Assembly: GCA_019359035.1 (NCBI GenBank)
Contig: JAHHIC010000066.1
Coordinates: 186,001 to 250,000, forward strand
Length of the DNA: 64,000 nt
Source of the DNA: Scytonematopsis contorta HA4267-MV1
GTDB taxonomy: Bacteria > Cyanobacteriota > Cyanobacteriia > Cyanobacteriales > Nostocaceae
Direction of reading: 5' to 3'
In this document: piece by piece, positions 52,700 through 61,247 of the stretch
Position numbering within the stretch: the stretch's first letter is position 1
Layout of the letters: every line of letters starts with the position of its first letter
The notes under the pieces: generated by a model
The model's input: the letters and a program-made list of their open reading frames with translations, nothing else
Databases searched by the model: none
Told to the model about the DNA's origin: nothing
Made by a program: the position numbers and the translations under genes

Positions 52700-52967
52700 G
52701 AAGAATCTCCTGATGCATTGGGGGTGAAATCGCCCGAAGGCTTAAAAAGAAAAAACACCCCAAAATTGTAGCACAAAAGCCTTAACGGCGACTGTAGGGC
52801 AATTTTAAAAGAAGTTTATACCGGGACTTGGGATGGGGAGTGGGGAGTGGGGAGTGGGCAATTAGCGCTATCATCAATTCTTGTTCAGTTTACCGTGAAT
52901 TTGATATCGATTCTTTGAAAGCAACACAAACGAAACAAAGACTTTTACTATAATTTTGGCAGGCTGG

Positions 52968-53606
52968 ATGCAGACAGACGCAAAGCAAGGACTTGACCCC
53001 ACTCCCGATACAATCCGTGAAGGTTCCGTCAAAATGGAACTCCATCCAAACTACGCACAAACTGTTGCAGAGCTTAGAAATTTGGGATTTGAACTCGAAT
53101 TTACTAATGGTGACCCTTATGTGGAAGTTAAAAAAGTCTTAAATCCAGAAGGAGAAATTATTAAAGTAGAAAAAAAAGTTTATGTTTGTCTGGGTATGAG
53201 ATTTCTAGATTTAGAACATGAAATTGGACATGTACGACAATTAATAGAGCGCTTTAGTGACAAACCTCTAGCAACCAAGTGCGTTATTGAGTATCCCGAT
53301 GGACGAGTTAAAGACATTAGCGACCGGGGAGGTGTTTTAAATAATTGGCAAAATACTGTAACTGAATATCATAACCGTCTAGATGAATTTCTTCGGCTTC
53401 ATAAACGCGGAGCAAATACCCAATTATTGAGAGAACATGCTCAAGGAATTAGAGAGTGGAGAGGGCTGTATCAAGACAAAGGACTAAAAGTCGGTAGAAG
53501 TCCCAGTCGTAAATCCTGGGTGCAAGAATATTTTCCAGACATACCTAAATTGGAACAAGGCTATCAGGATGCTGGTGGTTATGAGCTAGAAGAAAATAGC
53601 AGCTAA
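52968..53606 (+). CDS. Putative HExxH metallopeptidase, toxin-like domain
   Basis: The start is uncertain: track TTG 52956, ATG 52968 chosen, or ATG 53034 (MELHPNYAQT, with GAAGG upstream). ~212 residues, no signal peptide. Conserved-looking core: VYVCLGMRFLDLEHEIGHVR with a zinc-type H-E-x-x-H (HEIGH), then a polar linker VIEYPDGRVKDISDRGGVLN, and TVTEYHNRLDEFLRLHKRGA, where the E-Y-H could supply a third ligand. The C-terminus is WVQEYFPDIPKLEQGY. This resembles the C-terminal MPTase modules of polymorphic toxins rather than a housekeeping peptidase. The next gene could be its immunity protein. Confidence 0.5.
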   Translation: MQTDAKQGLDPTPDTIREGSVKMELHPNYAQTVAELRNLGFELEFTNGDPYVEVKKVLNPEGEIIKVEKKVYVCLGMRFLDLEHEIGHVRQLIERFSDKPLATKCVIEYPDGRVKDISDRGGVLNNWQNTVTEYHNRLDEFLRLHKRGANTQLLREHAQGIREWRGLYQDKGLKVGRSPSRKSWVQEYFPDIPKLEQGYQDAGGYELEENSS

Positions 53607-53683
53607 AATAAAAGGTACAGAAGTAAAGCGTCTTATAGAAATACCACTATATTTATTTTCACTAATTTTGAAGCTTAAACACT

Positions 53684-54220
53684 ATGAAACCATCAACAAA
53701 TTATGATTTTTCCGTTTCCGTAAGATGTCAAACTTGGGAAGAAGAACCTGAAGTCGCTGAACTTTATCAAGGAATTTTTGAAGTTATCTTAAATCACACC
53801 CTTAGTATTATGTTTGTGCCTGATGTTGGTATTAATATTGATAATTTACCTCCGATGTTGCCTGAAAATGTTGATAATATATTTACAGAAATACAAGCGC
53901 GACAAATTACTATTGCTCTTTCAAAGTACAGCATTACTCCAAATCCTTTGCTAGCAGGACAAGAAAAAGTATTTTCACATAATGATACACTCTCGTCTCA
54001 GACAGGAGTAATCTTTTTCATTACCACCGAGGAATTCCAAGCTTTTAGCTCGGAATTATTGACCTTAGCTCAAGAGATTCCATCTGTATATAGCTCCAAA
54101 CGAGTATCTCAAATAAAAGATTTAAAATTTTCTCAATTCTTACTTTCCCGTGTTATTGAATCTAAAAATTTTGATGACAAAGATTTACAACTAGTAGGCA
54201 GGAAGAAAGTATATTTCTGA
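53684..54220 (+). CDS. Unknown protein, possible immunity partner
   Basis: 178 residues with no signal peptide, TM or recognised family: FSVSVRCQTWEEEPEVAELY, QGIFEVILNHTLSIMFVPDV, PMLPENVDNIFTEIQARQIT, VFSHNDTLSSQTGVIFFITT and so on. Mildly acidic, mixed alpha/beta. It starts 77 bp after the HExxH protein on the same strand. The small size, position and lack of relatives that I know fit an immunity protein, but this is only inference from synteny. CTTAAACACT precedes the ATG, with no strong ribosome-binding site. Confidence 0.45.
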   Translation: MKPSTNYDFSVSVRCQTWEEEPEVAELYQGIFEVILNHTLSIMFVPDVGINIDNLPPMLPENVDNIFTEIQARQITIALSKYSITPNPLLAGQEKVFSHNDTLSSQTGVIFFITTEEFQAFSSELLTLAQEIPSVYSSKRVSQIKDLKFSQFLLSRVIESKNFDDKDLQLVGRKKVYF

Positions 54221-54285
54221 ATTGGGGAGTGGGGAGTTGAGAGTTGAGAGTCGGCAATTACCAATTACCAATTACCAATTACCAA

Positions 54286-55245
54286 ATGAAATTAATCGTT
54301 ATTTGTGGAGCCACAGCAACAGGAAAATCAGGATTAGCTTTGGAGTTAGCCCAGCGTTTAGATACTGGAATTATTAGTGCTGACTCCCGACAAGTGTACC
54401 GCGAATTTGACATCGGTACAGCAAAACCCACAAAAACAGAACAACAATTAGTAACACATTATTTGATTGATATCTGCGACCCAACAGAAACTATGACAGT
54501 GGGAGACTTTCAAGAACAAGCACAAACATTGTTAAACAACAGCGAAAAAAAACCTCAAAATAATTATTCCTCCCCCCCATCCCCCTTATCTCCCCCTCCC
54601 CCCCTCTCCCCCTCCCCCCCTCTCCTAGTAGGTGGTACAGGTTTATATATAAAGTCCATAGTTCAGGGTATGAAAATTCCCAAGGTGGCTCCCCAGCTAG
54701 AACTTAGAACACAGTTGGAGTCTCTTGGACAAAATCAACTTTATAATATGTTGCGTTCAGTAGACCCTTTAGCTACACAAAAAATTCATTCTAACGACCA
54801 GGTAAGAACTTTAAGGGCTTTAGAGGTATTTTATATAACTGGTCAACCGATTACTGAACTGCAAGCAGAAAATCCTCCCAGTTATCCAATATTGCAAATA
54901 GGTTTGGATAGCGATGTCGCAAGTTCAACAAATCGTATCGCAGTTAGAATAGAAAAAATGATTGCTGACGGTTTGGTGGCTGAAGTGGAATATCTTTGCC
55001 AAAAATATGGTGTCGATTTACCTTTGTTGAACACTTTAGGGTATCAAGAAATAAAGCAATATTTAGCTGGAGAAATTTCTTTAGACACAGCCAAAGAATT
55101 AACAGTTGTGCATACGCGACAATTTGCCAAACGTCAGCGCACTTGGTTTAAAGCATATCCACAAATTGAGTGGTTTGATGTGAATAACCCTGATTTACTA
55201 GAAAAAGTTTGGTTACGAGTACAGCAGTTTATAGATAATTTGTAG
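54286..55245 (+). CDS. miaA: tRNA dimethylallyltransferase MiaA
   Basis: The start is moved to ATG 54286; the 14 extra residues in the track are encoded by an ATTACC tandem repeat. 319 residues. Transfers dimethylallyl to A37 of tRNAs reading UNN codons. Motifs: P-loop VICGATATGKSGLAL (residues 4-18), ISADSRQVYREFDIGTAKPT, LVGGTGLYIKSIVQGM, QVRTLRALEVFYITGQP, NTLGYQEIKQYLAGE and HTRQFAKRQRTWFK. Between the helix at ~86 and LVGGTGLY (~113) is a Ser/Pro-rich insert (PSPLSPPPPLSPSPP) encoded by CCCCCTC-type repeat DNA, not found in the standard protein. Confidence 0.95.
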   Translation: MKLIVICGATATGKSGLALELAQRLDTGIISADSRQVYREFDIGTAKPTKTEQQLVTHYLIDICDPTETMTVGDFQEQAQTLLNNSEKKPQNNYSSPPSPLSPPPPLSPSPPLLVGGTGLYIKSIVQGMKIPKVAPQLELRTQLESLGQNQLYNMLRSVDPLATQKIHSNDQVRTLRALEVFYITGQPITELQAENPPSYPILQIGLDSDVASSTNRIAVRIEKMIADGLVAEVEYLCQKYGVDLPLLNTLGYQEIKQYLAGEISLDTAKELTVVHTRQFAKRQRTWFKAYPQIEWFDVNNPDLLEKVWLRVQQFIDNL

Positions 55246-55301
55246 AGACGCGATAAATCGCGTCTCTACCTAATGTTTAGACGCGATTTATCGCGTCTCT
55301 A
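55242..55301. repeat. Two adjacent GTAGAGACGCGAT palindromes
   Basis: 55242-55269 and 55276-55301 each form hairpins of the type GAGACGCGATTTATCGCGTC. They lie between convergent miaA and Uma2 genes and may serve as a bidirectional terminator-like structure. Confidence 0.8.
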
Positions 55302-55314
55302 CAATTAAAATTGC

Positions 55315-56073
55315 CTACAAACTATCTGGGTCAATTCCCATTTCTCGCAGTCTTTCTGCTAATAATTCAGCGCGTTGCTGTGCTTCTTCAGCGCGTTGCT
55401 GTGCTTCTTCCTTTTCTTGACGTACTTGCTCAGTAGCGATTTCAGCTTGTGATGCTCGTTCGTCTCCCGTTGGTAAAACAGTACCATCCTCGTAGCACCA
55501 GCGTAACCAAGTATCCTGCCTTCCTTCAAATTCTCCAGTCCAAATAGTTAAACCTAAACCTACTTGTTCTAACCAGTTCTCTGAAGTTTCAGAATAGAGG
55601 AGCGGATTTAGTTTATAAATACGCAGTTGTTTTTCCCCCAATTGTTGAGTAGGGTCGTATACAACATAATAACTAACTCGCATTTGCTGATAAATATCCA
55701 GCTTTTTGCCTAATTCATCTCCTTTTTTATTGGAAACAATTTCAATTGCGACCTCTGGAGGTTTACCAAAACGCCAAATCATATAACAGCGATTTTGTTT
55801 CTCCCACCATTTTTCAGGTGTTTGAACATCTAAACTCAAGAATACATCGGGTATAATAGGCGGTTCAAGGTCTGTATAAAAAATGCCCACATTCGCTGCG
55901 GCTAAAAAAAGTTGATTTTGTAAAGAACTGTAAAGCGTACCAACTAAGAGACGTTGTTGTTTTTCAGATGCAAAATTATCCACTGGTGTATCATCTTCTG
56001 TGACTAGCAGGTTGGCATCTGGGATATAAAAACCATCATCATCATAATCTTCAACCAATACTTGCTCAATCAT
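55315..56073 (-). CDS. Uma2-family putative endonuclease, tandem copy 1
   Basis: 252 residues. An N-terminal acidic leader (MIEQVLVEDYDDDGFYIPDA) precedes the Uma2 core: AANVGIFYTDLEPPIIPDVF, LSLDVQTPEKWWEKQNRCYM, IWRFGKPPEVAIEIVSNKKG (acidic catalytic-type E-x(n)-E-I) and DELGKKLDIYQQMRVSYYVV. The C-terminus is a coiled coil of repeated AEEAQQR heptads ending LREMGIDPDSL. It is about 85 percent identical to copy 2 over the core, diverging in the middle (LNPLLYSETSENWLE versus LRGARYFEATETWLE) and in the heptad repeats. Role unknown. Confidence 0.88.
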   Translation of the reverse strand: MIEQVLVEDYDDDGFYIPDANLLVTEDDTPVDNFASEKQQRLLVGTLYSSLQNQLFLAAANVGIFYTDLEPPIIPDVFLSLDVQTPEKWWEKQNRCYMIWRFGKPPEVAIEIVSNKKGDELGKKLDIYQQMRVSYYVVYDPTQQLGEKQLRIYKLNPLLYSETSENWLEQVGLGLTIWTGEFEGRQDTWLRWCYEDGTVLPTGDERASQAEIATEQVRQEKEEAQQRAEEAQQRAELLAERLREMGIDPDSL

Positions 56074-56160
56074 GAGTTTTCTTCCACTTGCCAGTAATAC
56101 TTATATATTATTTTAATTTTTCATCACCTAGTTTGTTGAGAATATTTACCTGAACATTAG

Positions 56161-56188
56161 GTAGAGACGCGATTTATCGCGTCTCTAC
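56161..56188. repeat. GTAGAGACGCGAT palindrome between Uma2 copies
   Basis: A perfect 28-bp palindrome, GTAGAGACGCGATT followed by its complement, forming part of the duplicated ~885-bp unit. Confidence 0.85.
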
Positions 56189-56199
56189 ATCAAAATTGC

Positions 56200-56958
56200 C
56201 TACAAACTATCTGGGTCAATTCCCATTTCTCGTAGTCTTTCCGCTAGTAATTGAGCACGTTGTTCTGCATTATCAGCACGTTGTTCTGCATTATCAGCCC
56301 GTTGTTCTGCATTATCAGCACGTTGTTCTGCTTGTAATGCTTTTTCATCTCCTGTTGGCAAAACTACACCATTCCGGTCACACCAACGCAACCAAGTATC
56401 GTCTCTTTCTTCAAATGTACCAGACCAAATGGTTAAACCTAAGCCGACTTGTTCTAACCAAGTTTCTGTTGCTTCAAAGTAACGAGCACCTCGTAGTTCA
56501 TAGATGTTTAATACTTTTTCCCCCAATTGCCGAGTAGGGTCGTATACAACATAATAACTAACTCGCATTTGCTGATAAATATCTAGCTTTTTGCCTAATT
56601 CATCTCCTTTTTTATTGGAAACGATTTCAATTGCTACCTCTGGGGGTTTACCAAAACGCCAAATCATATAACAGCGATTTTGTTTCTCCCACCATTTTTC
56701 AGGTGTTTGAACATCTAAACTCAAGAAAAAATCAGGTACAATTTGCGGCTCAAGGTCTGTATAATAAATACCAACATTGGCTTCAGCTAAAAAAAGTTGA
56801 TTCTGTAAAGAACTGTAAAGTGTAGCAACTAACAGGCGTTGTTGTTTGGCAGATGCAAAATTATCCACTGGTGTATCATCTTCTGTGACTAGCAGGTTGG
56901 CATCTGGGATATAAAAACCATCATCATCGTAATCTTCAACCAATACTTGCTCAATCAT
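56200..56958 (-). CDS. Uma2-family putative endonuclease, tandem copy 2
   Basis: 252 residues, same length and ends as copy 1. It starts exactly 885 bp further along, and the upstream ~120 bp are also duplicated. Core motifs: AEANVGIYYTDLEPQIVPDF, VAIEIVSNKKGDELGKKLDI. The C-terminal heptads differ: QRADNAE repeated three times in place of the QQRAEEA repeats. Tandem paralogs with rapidly changing heptad number suggest slippage within the repeats. Confidence 0.88.
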   Translation of the reverse strand: MIEQVLVEDYDDDGFYIPDANLLVTEDDTPVDNFASAKQQRLLVATLYSSLQNQLFLAEANVGIYYTDLEPQIVPDFFLSLDVQTPEKWWEKQNRCYMIWRFGKPPEVAIEIVSNKKGDELGKKLDIYQQMRVSYYVVYDPTRQLGEKVLNIYELRGARYFEATETWLEQVGLGLTIWSGTFEERDDTWLRWCDRNGVVLPTGDEKALQAEQRADNAEQRADNAEQRADNAEQRAQLLAERLREMGIDPDSL

Positions 56959-57045
56959 GAGTTTTCTTCCACTTGCCAGTAATACTTATATATTATTTTA
57001 ATTTTTCATCACCTAGTTCGTTGAGAATATTTACCTGAACATTAG

Positions 57046-57169
57046 GTAGAGACACGATTAATCGTGTCTCTACAATCAAAATTGTCTACAAACTATCTGG
57101 GTCAATTCCCAGTTCGTTGAAAATATTTACCTGAACATTAGGTAGAGACGCGATTTATCGCGTCTCTAC
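57046..57169. repeat. Two further palindromes and collapsed Uma2 unit
   Basis: 57046-57073 is a variant palindrome (GAGACACGATTAATCGTGTC) in which both arms changed together. 57142-57169 is the standard GAGACGCGATTTATCGCGTC form. Between them, at 57084-57108, only the first ~25 bp of the Uma2 3' end remain. Confidence 0.82.
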
Positions 57170-57175
57170 AATTAA

Positions 57176-57262
57176 AATTATCTACAAACTATTTGGGTCA
57201 ATTCCCATTTCTCGCAATTTCTGTGCTAATAATTCAGCGCATTGTTCTGCTTGCGTTGCTAT
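57176..57262 (-). pseudogene. 3' remnant of a further Uma2 copy
   Basis: The minus strand decodes TQAEQCAELLAQKLREMGID followed by PNSL and a stop, matching the conserved C-terminus of the two intact copies. The rest of the gene is absent; unrelated sequence follows up to glcD. Confidence 0.85.
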
Positions 57263-57343
57263 GCTCCCAGTTTTGCTCAGCCCCTGTGCCACAATATATG
57301 TAAGAGTTGTGTAGCCTCTGGTGCTGACCCATAAATAAAACCT

Positions 57344-58822
57344 ATGCTTACCCAAGATAAAAAACAGCGTAACTGGAAACCCATAATAAAAGAATTAGAA
57401 GCAGTCTTTGATAAAAAAAGCATTATCCAGCGTCGTGAAGAACTGCTCACCTATGAGTGTGACGGGTTACCCAGTTATAAAGAGCGTCCAGCTTTAGTTG
57501 TGTTACCCAGAACCACAGAGCAAGTCGCTAAAGCTGTGAAAATATTTAATAAATATAATGTTCCCTTTATAGCTCGTGGTTCCGGTACAGGTTTATCGGG
57601 TGGTGCTTTACCTGTGGAAGACTGCGCTTTGATTGTCACCTCTTTAATGCGGCAAATAATTAATGTCGATTTAGAAAATCAAAGAGTCGTCGTGCAACCA
57701 GGGGTAATTAACAATTGGGTAACACAAGCAGTAAGTGGGGCTGGTTTTTATTATGCTCCTGACCCTTCCAGTCAAATTATCTGTTCTATTGGTGGCAATG
57801 TGGCAGAAAATTCCGGTGGGGTGCATTGTTTGAAATATGGGGTCACTACTAACCACGTTTTAGGAGTCAAGATTGTCACTCCTGAAGGAGATATCTTAGA
57901 TTTGGGTGGGCAAATTCCAGAAATGCCCGGTTATGATTTAACTGGTTTATTTGTCGGTTCCGAAGGAACTTTAGGTGTTGCAACAGAAATTACGCTACGA
58001 ATTCTCAAAACCGCTGAGTCAATTTGCGTACTTTTAGCTGATTTTGATAGTGTTGAAGCCGCAGGTGCTAGTGTGGCTGATATTATTAGTGCGGGGATTA
58101 TTCCTGGTGGTATGGAAATTATGGATAATCTCAGTATTAATGCGGTGGAAGATGTTGTGAAAACGAATTGTTATCCCCGCGATGCTGTTTCTATTTTATT
58201 GGTAGAAATTGATGGTTTAGAGGTTGAAGTCAAAGCCAATAAAGAACGAGTTGCCGAAATTTGTAAGCAAAATGGAGCTCGTAATATTACCACTGCTTCT
58301 GACCCAGAGCAGCGTTTAAAATTATGGAAAGGTAGAAAAGCTGCTTTTGCTGCTGCTGGACATTTAAGTCCGGATTATTTTGTGCAGGATGGGGTAATTC
58401 CACGTACACAGTTACCTTATGTTTTGAAAGAGATTGAAGCGTTAAGCGAAAAATTTGGTTATCGTATTGCGAACGTTTTCCATGCTGGGGATGGTAATTT
58501 ACACCCATTGATTCTTTACGATAATTCCCTACCTGGTGCGTTAGAAAAAGTCGAAGAATGTGGCGGAGAAATACTTAAGCTTTGTGTTAAAGTTGGTGGT
58601 AGTATTTCCGGAGAACATGGCATCGGTGCTGACAAAAAATGCTTTATGCCCGACATGTTTAGCGAAGCCGATTTAGAAACTATGACATGGGTTCGTGATG
58701 TTTTTAACCCCAAAGGTTTATCCAATCCTGGTAAAATTTTCCCCACCCCTCGTACTTGTGGTGAAGCTGCTAGAGCAAAAATAGAAGTCGCTAGAAATTC
58801 ACCAGATGTAGAACTGTATTAA
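57344..58822 (+). CDS. glcD: Glycolate oxidase / dehydrogenase FAD subunit GlcD
   Basis: 492 residues of the VAO/PCMH flavoprotein fold. The FAD-binding N-terminal domain shows PALVVLPRTTEQVAKAVKIF, PFIARGSGTGLSGGALPVED, GVINNWVTQAVSGAGFYYAP, SSQIICSIGGNVAENSGGVH and GSEGTLGVATEITLRIL. The substrate domain has NVFHAGDGNLHPLILYD, SGEHGIGADKKCFM and LSNPGKIFPTPRTC. Oxidises glycolate to glyoxylate in photorespiration, normally with GlcE/GlcF, which are not in the window. A lactate-oxidising role is also possible in this family. Confidence 0.93.
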   Translation: MLTQDKKQRNWKPIIKELEAVFDKKSIIQRREELLTYECDGLPSYKERPALVVLPRTTEQVAKAVKIFNKYNVPFIARGSGTGLSGGALPVEDCALIVTSLMRQIINVDLENQRVVVQPGVINNWVTQAVSGAGFYYAPDPSSQIICSIGGNVAENSGGVHCLKYGVTTNHVLGVKIVTPEGDILDLGGQIPEMPGYDLTGLFVGSEGTLGVATEITLRILKTAESICVLLADFDSVEAAGASVADIISAGIIPGGMEIMDNLSINAVEDVVKTNCYPRDAVSILLVEIDGLEVEVKANKERVAEICKQNGARNITTASDPEQRLKLWKGRKAAFAAAGHLSPDYFVQDGVIPRTQLPYVLKEIEALSEKFGYRIANVFHAGDGNLHPLILYDNSLPGALEKVEECGGEILKLCVKVGGSISGEHGIGADKKCFMPDMFSEADLETMTWVRDVFNPKGLSNPGKIFPTPRTCGEAARAKIEVARNSPDVELY

Positions 58823-58829
58823 TTATTAA

Positions 58830-58896
58830 CCCACCCCACATTATTTTTGTGGACTATTCCACACTACTCTTGTGGGGTGGGCATCCTTGCCCGCCC
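58830..58896. repeat. Short copy of the TTGTGGGGTGGGC element
   Basis: ACCCACCCCACA at left and TGTGGGGTGGGC at right form inverted ends around only ~30 bp, followed by the shared ATCCTTGCCCGCCC. It lies just after glcD. Confidence 0.75.
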
Positions 58897-59017
58897 AGTC
58901 CTAACTAAAGTTTTATGATTTATTTTCGATTTGTCAAAATTTGATGGCATCTTCCGGAGACAACTAACTTATTTTTGTAGTTATTAATATTCCTAGAAGA
59001 ATAAGTTAAACTAATAA

Positions 59018-60238
59018 ATGAATCGTTGGATACGCCGTTGTTTTGTATACTTGTTGTTTTTGGGATTGATACTTAGTATTACAGTATTTCCACTCTTGAC
59101 AACTCCTGTCTCATCCCAAACTACAAGACCCATCAAACACGAAATTCGCGGCGTTTGGCTAACTAATGTAAATAGTGGGGTGTTATTTGTTCCTTGGGGA
59201 ATTGAACGTGCTTTAAAACAGCTTTCCTCATTGAATTTTAACACTATTTATCCTGTTGTTTGGAATCGAGGTTATACTTTTTACAACAGTAATGTAGCAA
59301 AAAAGGTGATAGGTAAAGAAAGTGAACCTTTTTTAAGATTTATGCATGGTGGAAAGGATGTTTTAAATCAAATAATTAAACTTTCTACCAAAAAAGGTAT
59401 AACTGTTATTCCTTGGTTTGAATATGGATTTATGACTCCTCCTAATTCGGAGTTGGCTTTGTTACACCCAGATTGGTTAACAAAAGGAAGAGTAAATAAT
59501 AAATCTATTCAAGAAACTGCTTTGGATAAACAGTTTTTGGGGAATCGTTATATAAGTAAGCAAGCTTGGTTAAATCCTTTGCATCCAGAAGTTCAGAAGT
59601 TGATTAAATCTCTTATTTTAGAAGTCGTTAGTAAATATAATGTAAATGGTTTTCAAGTTGATGACCATTTTGGAATGCCTGTACAATTTGGCTATGACCC
59701 TTTTACTATTAAGCTTTATCAGTTAGAGCATCAAGGTAAAACTCCACCCGATGACCCTTATAATTCAGAGTGGATGCGTTGGCGTTCTGATAAAATTACT
59801 GCTTTTATGCGAGATATAAACAGAGCAGTAAAGGCTGTTAAACCCAAAGCGAAAATATCCCTTTCACCCAATCCCCAGAATTTTGCCTATAAGTATTATT
59901 TGCAAGACTGGGATACTTGGGTGAAGACTGGTTTAGTTGATGAGTTGATTTTACAGGTCTATCGAGACGACACTAAAAGTTTTTTTACGGAATTACAACA
60001 ACCTGCTGTCCAATTTGCACTGGGTAAAATTCCCGTCGCTGTGGGAATATCTAGTGGAACGTGGGGTAACCCTGTGGAAATCAAACAGATTAAAAAGCAA
60101 GTGGAAACTGTACGTCAGCACCAATTTTCCGGTGTCTCTTTTTTCTATTGGGAAAGTTTGTGGGGTTATATTGCACCGGAATCTCCACAAAAACGTCGTC
60201 GGGTTTTGAGTCGGTTGTTTACTGAAGGTGCTTCATGA
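59018..60238 (+). CDS. Exported GHL10/DUF187-type glycoside-hydrolase-like protein
   Basis: 406 residues. The N-terminal signal or anchor is CFVYLLFLGLILSITVFPLL (about 9-28). The (beta/alpha)8 GHL10 domain follows: IRGVWLTNVNSGVLFVPWGI, LNFNTIYPVVWNRGYTFY, GITVIPWFEYGFMTPPNSEL, WLNPLHPEVQKLIKSLILEV, NGFQVDDHFGMPVQFGY (putative catalytic Asp pair), LVDELILQVYRDD and GVSFFYWESLWGY. Related proteins are thought to act on envelope polysaccharides; the exact substrate is unknown. The stop overlaps the next gene by 4 nt (ATGA). Confidence 0.88.
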   Translation: MNRWIRRCFVYLLFLGLILSITVFPLLTTPVSSQTTRPIKHEIRGVWLTNVNSGVLFVPWGIERALKQLSSLNFNTIYPVVWNRGYTFYNSNVAKKVIGKESEPFLRFMHGGKDVLNQIIKLSTKKGITVIPWFEYGFMTPPNSELALLHPDWLTKGRVNNKSIQETALDKQFLGNRYISKQAWLNPLHPEVQKLIKSLILEVVSKYNVNGFQVDDHFGMPVQFGYDPFTIKLYQLEHQGKTPPDDPYNSEWMRWRSDKITAFMRDINRAVKAVKPKAKISLSPNPQNFAYKYYLQDWDTWVKTGLVDELILQVYRDDTKSFFTELQQPAVQFALGKIPVAVGISSGTWGNPVEIKQIKKQVETVRQHQFSGVSFFYWESLWGYIAPESPQKRRRVLSRLFTEGAS

Positions 60239-60801
60239 AAATATTAGACGCTCGATTGCAGTTTACATTAACATGGACTTTTGCCACTTTTAGCGCTTTT
60301 CTGCTCAGTTTAACGTTTATCGAAATTGGCGAAATTCCTGATGTGGGTATCTTACAAGCTGCTATTGGTTCATTTATTATCGCTTTTGCTCAAGCCTTTG
60401 TTCTTAGATACCGTGTTGTTCCTGGATGGTGGATGGTCTCTATTCCTATCGCTTGGGTTGTGATTACTGTTATAGGTATTGGTGCTATTGGTTGGGTTGT
60501 ACCTAGTACTGATATTTTTCTATTTCGTATTTCAAAAAGCCTGATTCAAGGTACTTTGGGTGGAATAGCTATTGGATTTGCACAGTGGTTAGCTATTCGT
60601 AAGCGATACCCTTATTCGTCGTATCAGTGGATACAAGTTAATTGTGTCGTTTGGGCTGTGGCAATGCCTATTGGGTCTGCTATTGGTATGTTTTTACATG
60701 AAATTACTCAGATATTCTTTGCGGAAATACTCGGTTTGGCTGTGACTTGGTTACTGGTCGCTTTCTTCACTGGCTTTCATGCATACAGGTTGTTAGATTA
60801 A
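60235..60801 (+). CDS. Polytopic membrane protein coupled to the GHL10 gene
   Basis: 188 residues with five or six hydrophobic segments (LTWTFATFSAFLLSLTFIEI, LQAAIGSFIIAFAQAFVLRY, WWMVSIPIAWVVITVIGIGA, LIQGTLGGIAIGFAQWLAIR, VVWAVAMPIGSAIGMFLHEI, LGLAVTWLLVAFFTGFHAYR). It overlaps the glycosidase-like gene by 4 nt, so the two are translationally coupled. Two repeated G-x-x-x-A-x-A-Q-A/W motifs (SFIIAFAQAFVL, GIAIGFAQWLAI) suggest an internal duplication. Function unknown. Confidence 0.7.
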   Translation: MKILDARLQFTLTWTFATFSAFLLSLTFIEIGEIPDVGILQAAIGSFIIAFAQAFVLRYRVVPGWWMVSIPIAWVVITVIGIGAIGWVVPSTDIFLFRISKSLIQGTLGGIAIGFAQWLAIRKRYPYSSYQWIQVNCVVWAVAMPIGSAIGMFLHEITQIFFAEILGLAVTWLLVAFFTGFHAYRLLD

Positions 60802-61247
60802 AATTACCCTATGCTTTATAAAAAATTGTAATCTTTAACTTTAATATACATATTTTTACTTAAGTATATGCAAAACTATTAAAAATTTGTTAAGGTAAAT
60901 GTAAGTTAAATTGGTATACACCAATCACCAAAGAAGGCAGAGGGCATTTAGCAGAGGGCAGAAGGTAAGAATTTAATTTCCCTTTGTCTTCATAGTAGAA
61001 GCCCCTAAATTTATTCATGGGGATTCCTTCTGCCCTCTGCCTCTAGCATAGATGCCTTCTTAACGTATTTTGCCTCCAAGAAAGAAAATTGATGGGTATT
61101 AGCTAAGGCATCTGTTTTTAGTTGGTGCTTGAGCGTATTTAAAGCCATTGGTAGAGTTAAGTAAGCATTTAGTGTGCAATGATTACCTTGCTTTCGTAAT
61201 ACTTTTGACTGCAATCAGGGTTAAAATACCCATAATCAGGGTCTTGC
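60802..61247. repeat. 446-bp spacer with inverted GCAGAGGGCAGAAGG repeats
   Basis: 60934-60967 has GAAGGCAGAGGGCA...GCAGAGGGCAGAAGG, and 61027-61052 carries the complementary CCTTCTGCCCTCTGCC, so a stem around ~70 bp is possible. The 67-residue minus-strand ORF here is rejected. No other gene is seen. Confidence 0.6.

Noticed and set aside
61011-61214. 67-residue minus-strand ORF
   Set aside because: Overlaps the GCAGAGGGCAGAAGG inverted repeats; its start lies within the promoter of the sensor gene.
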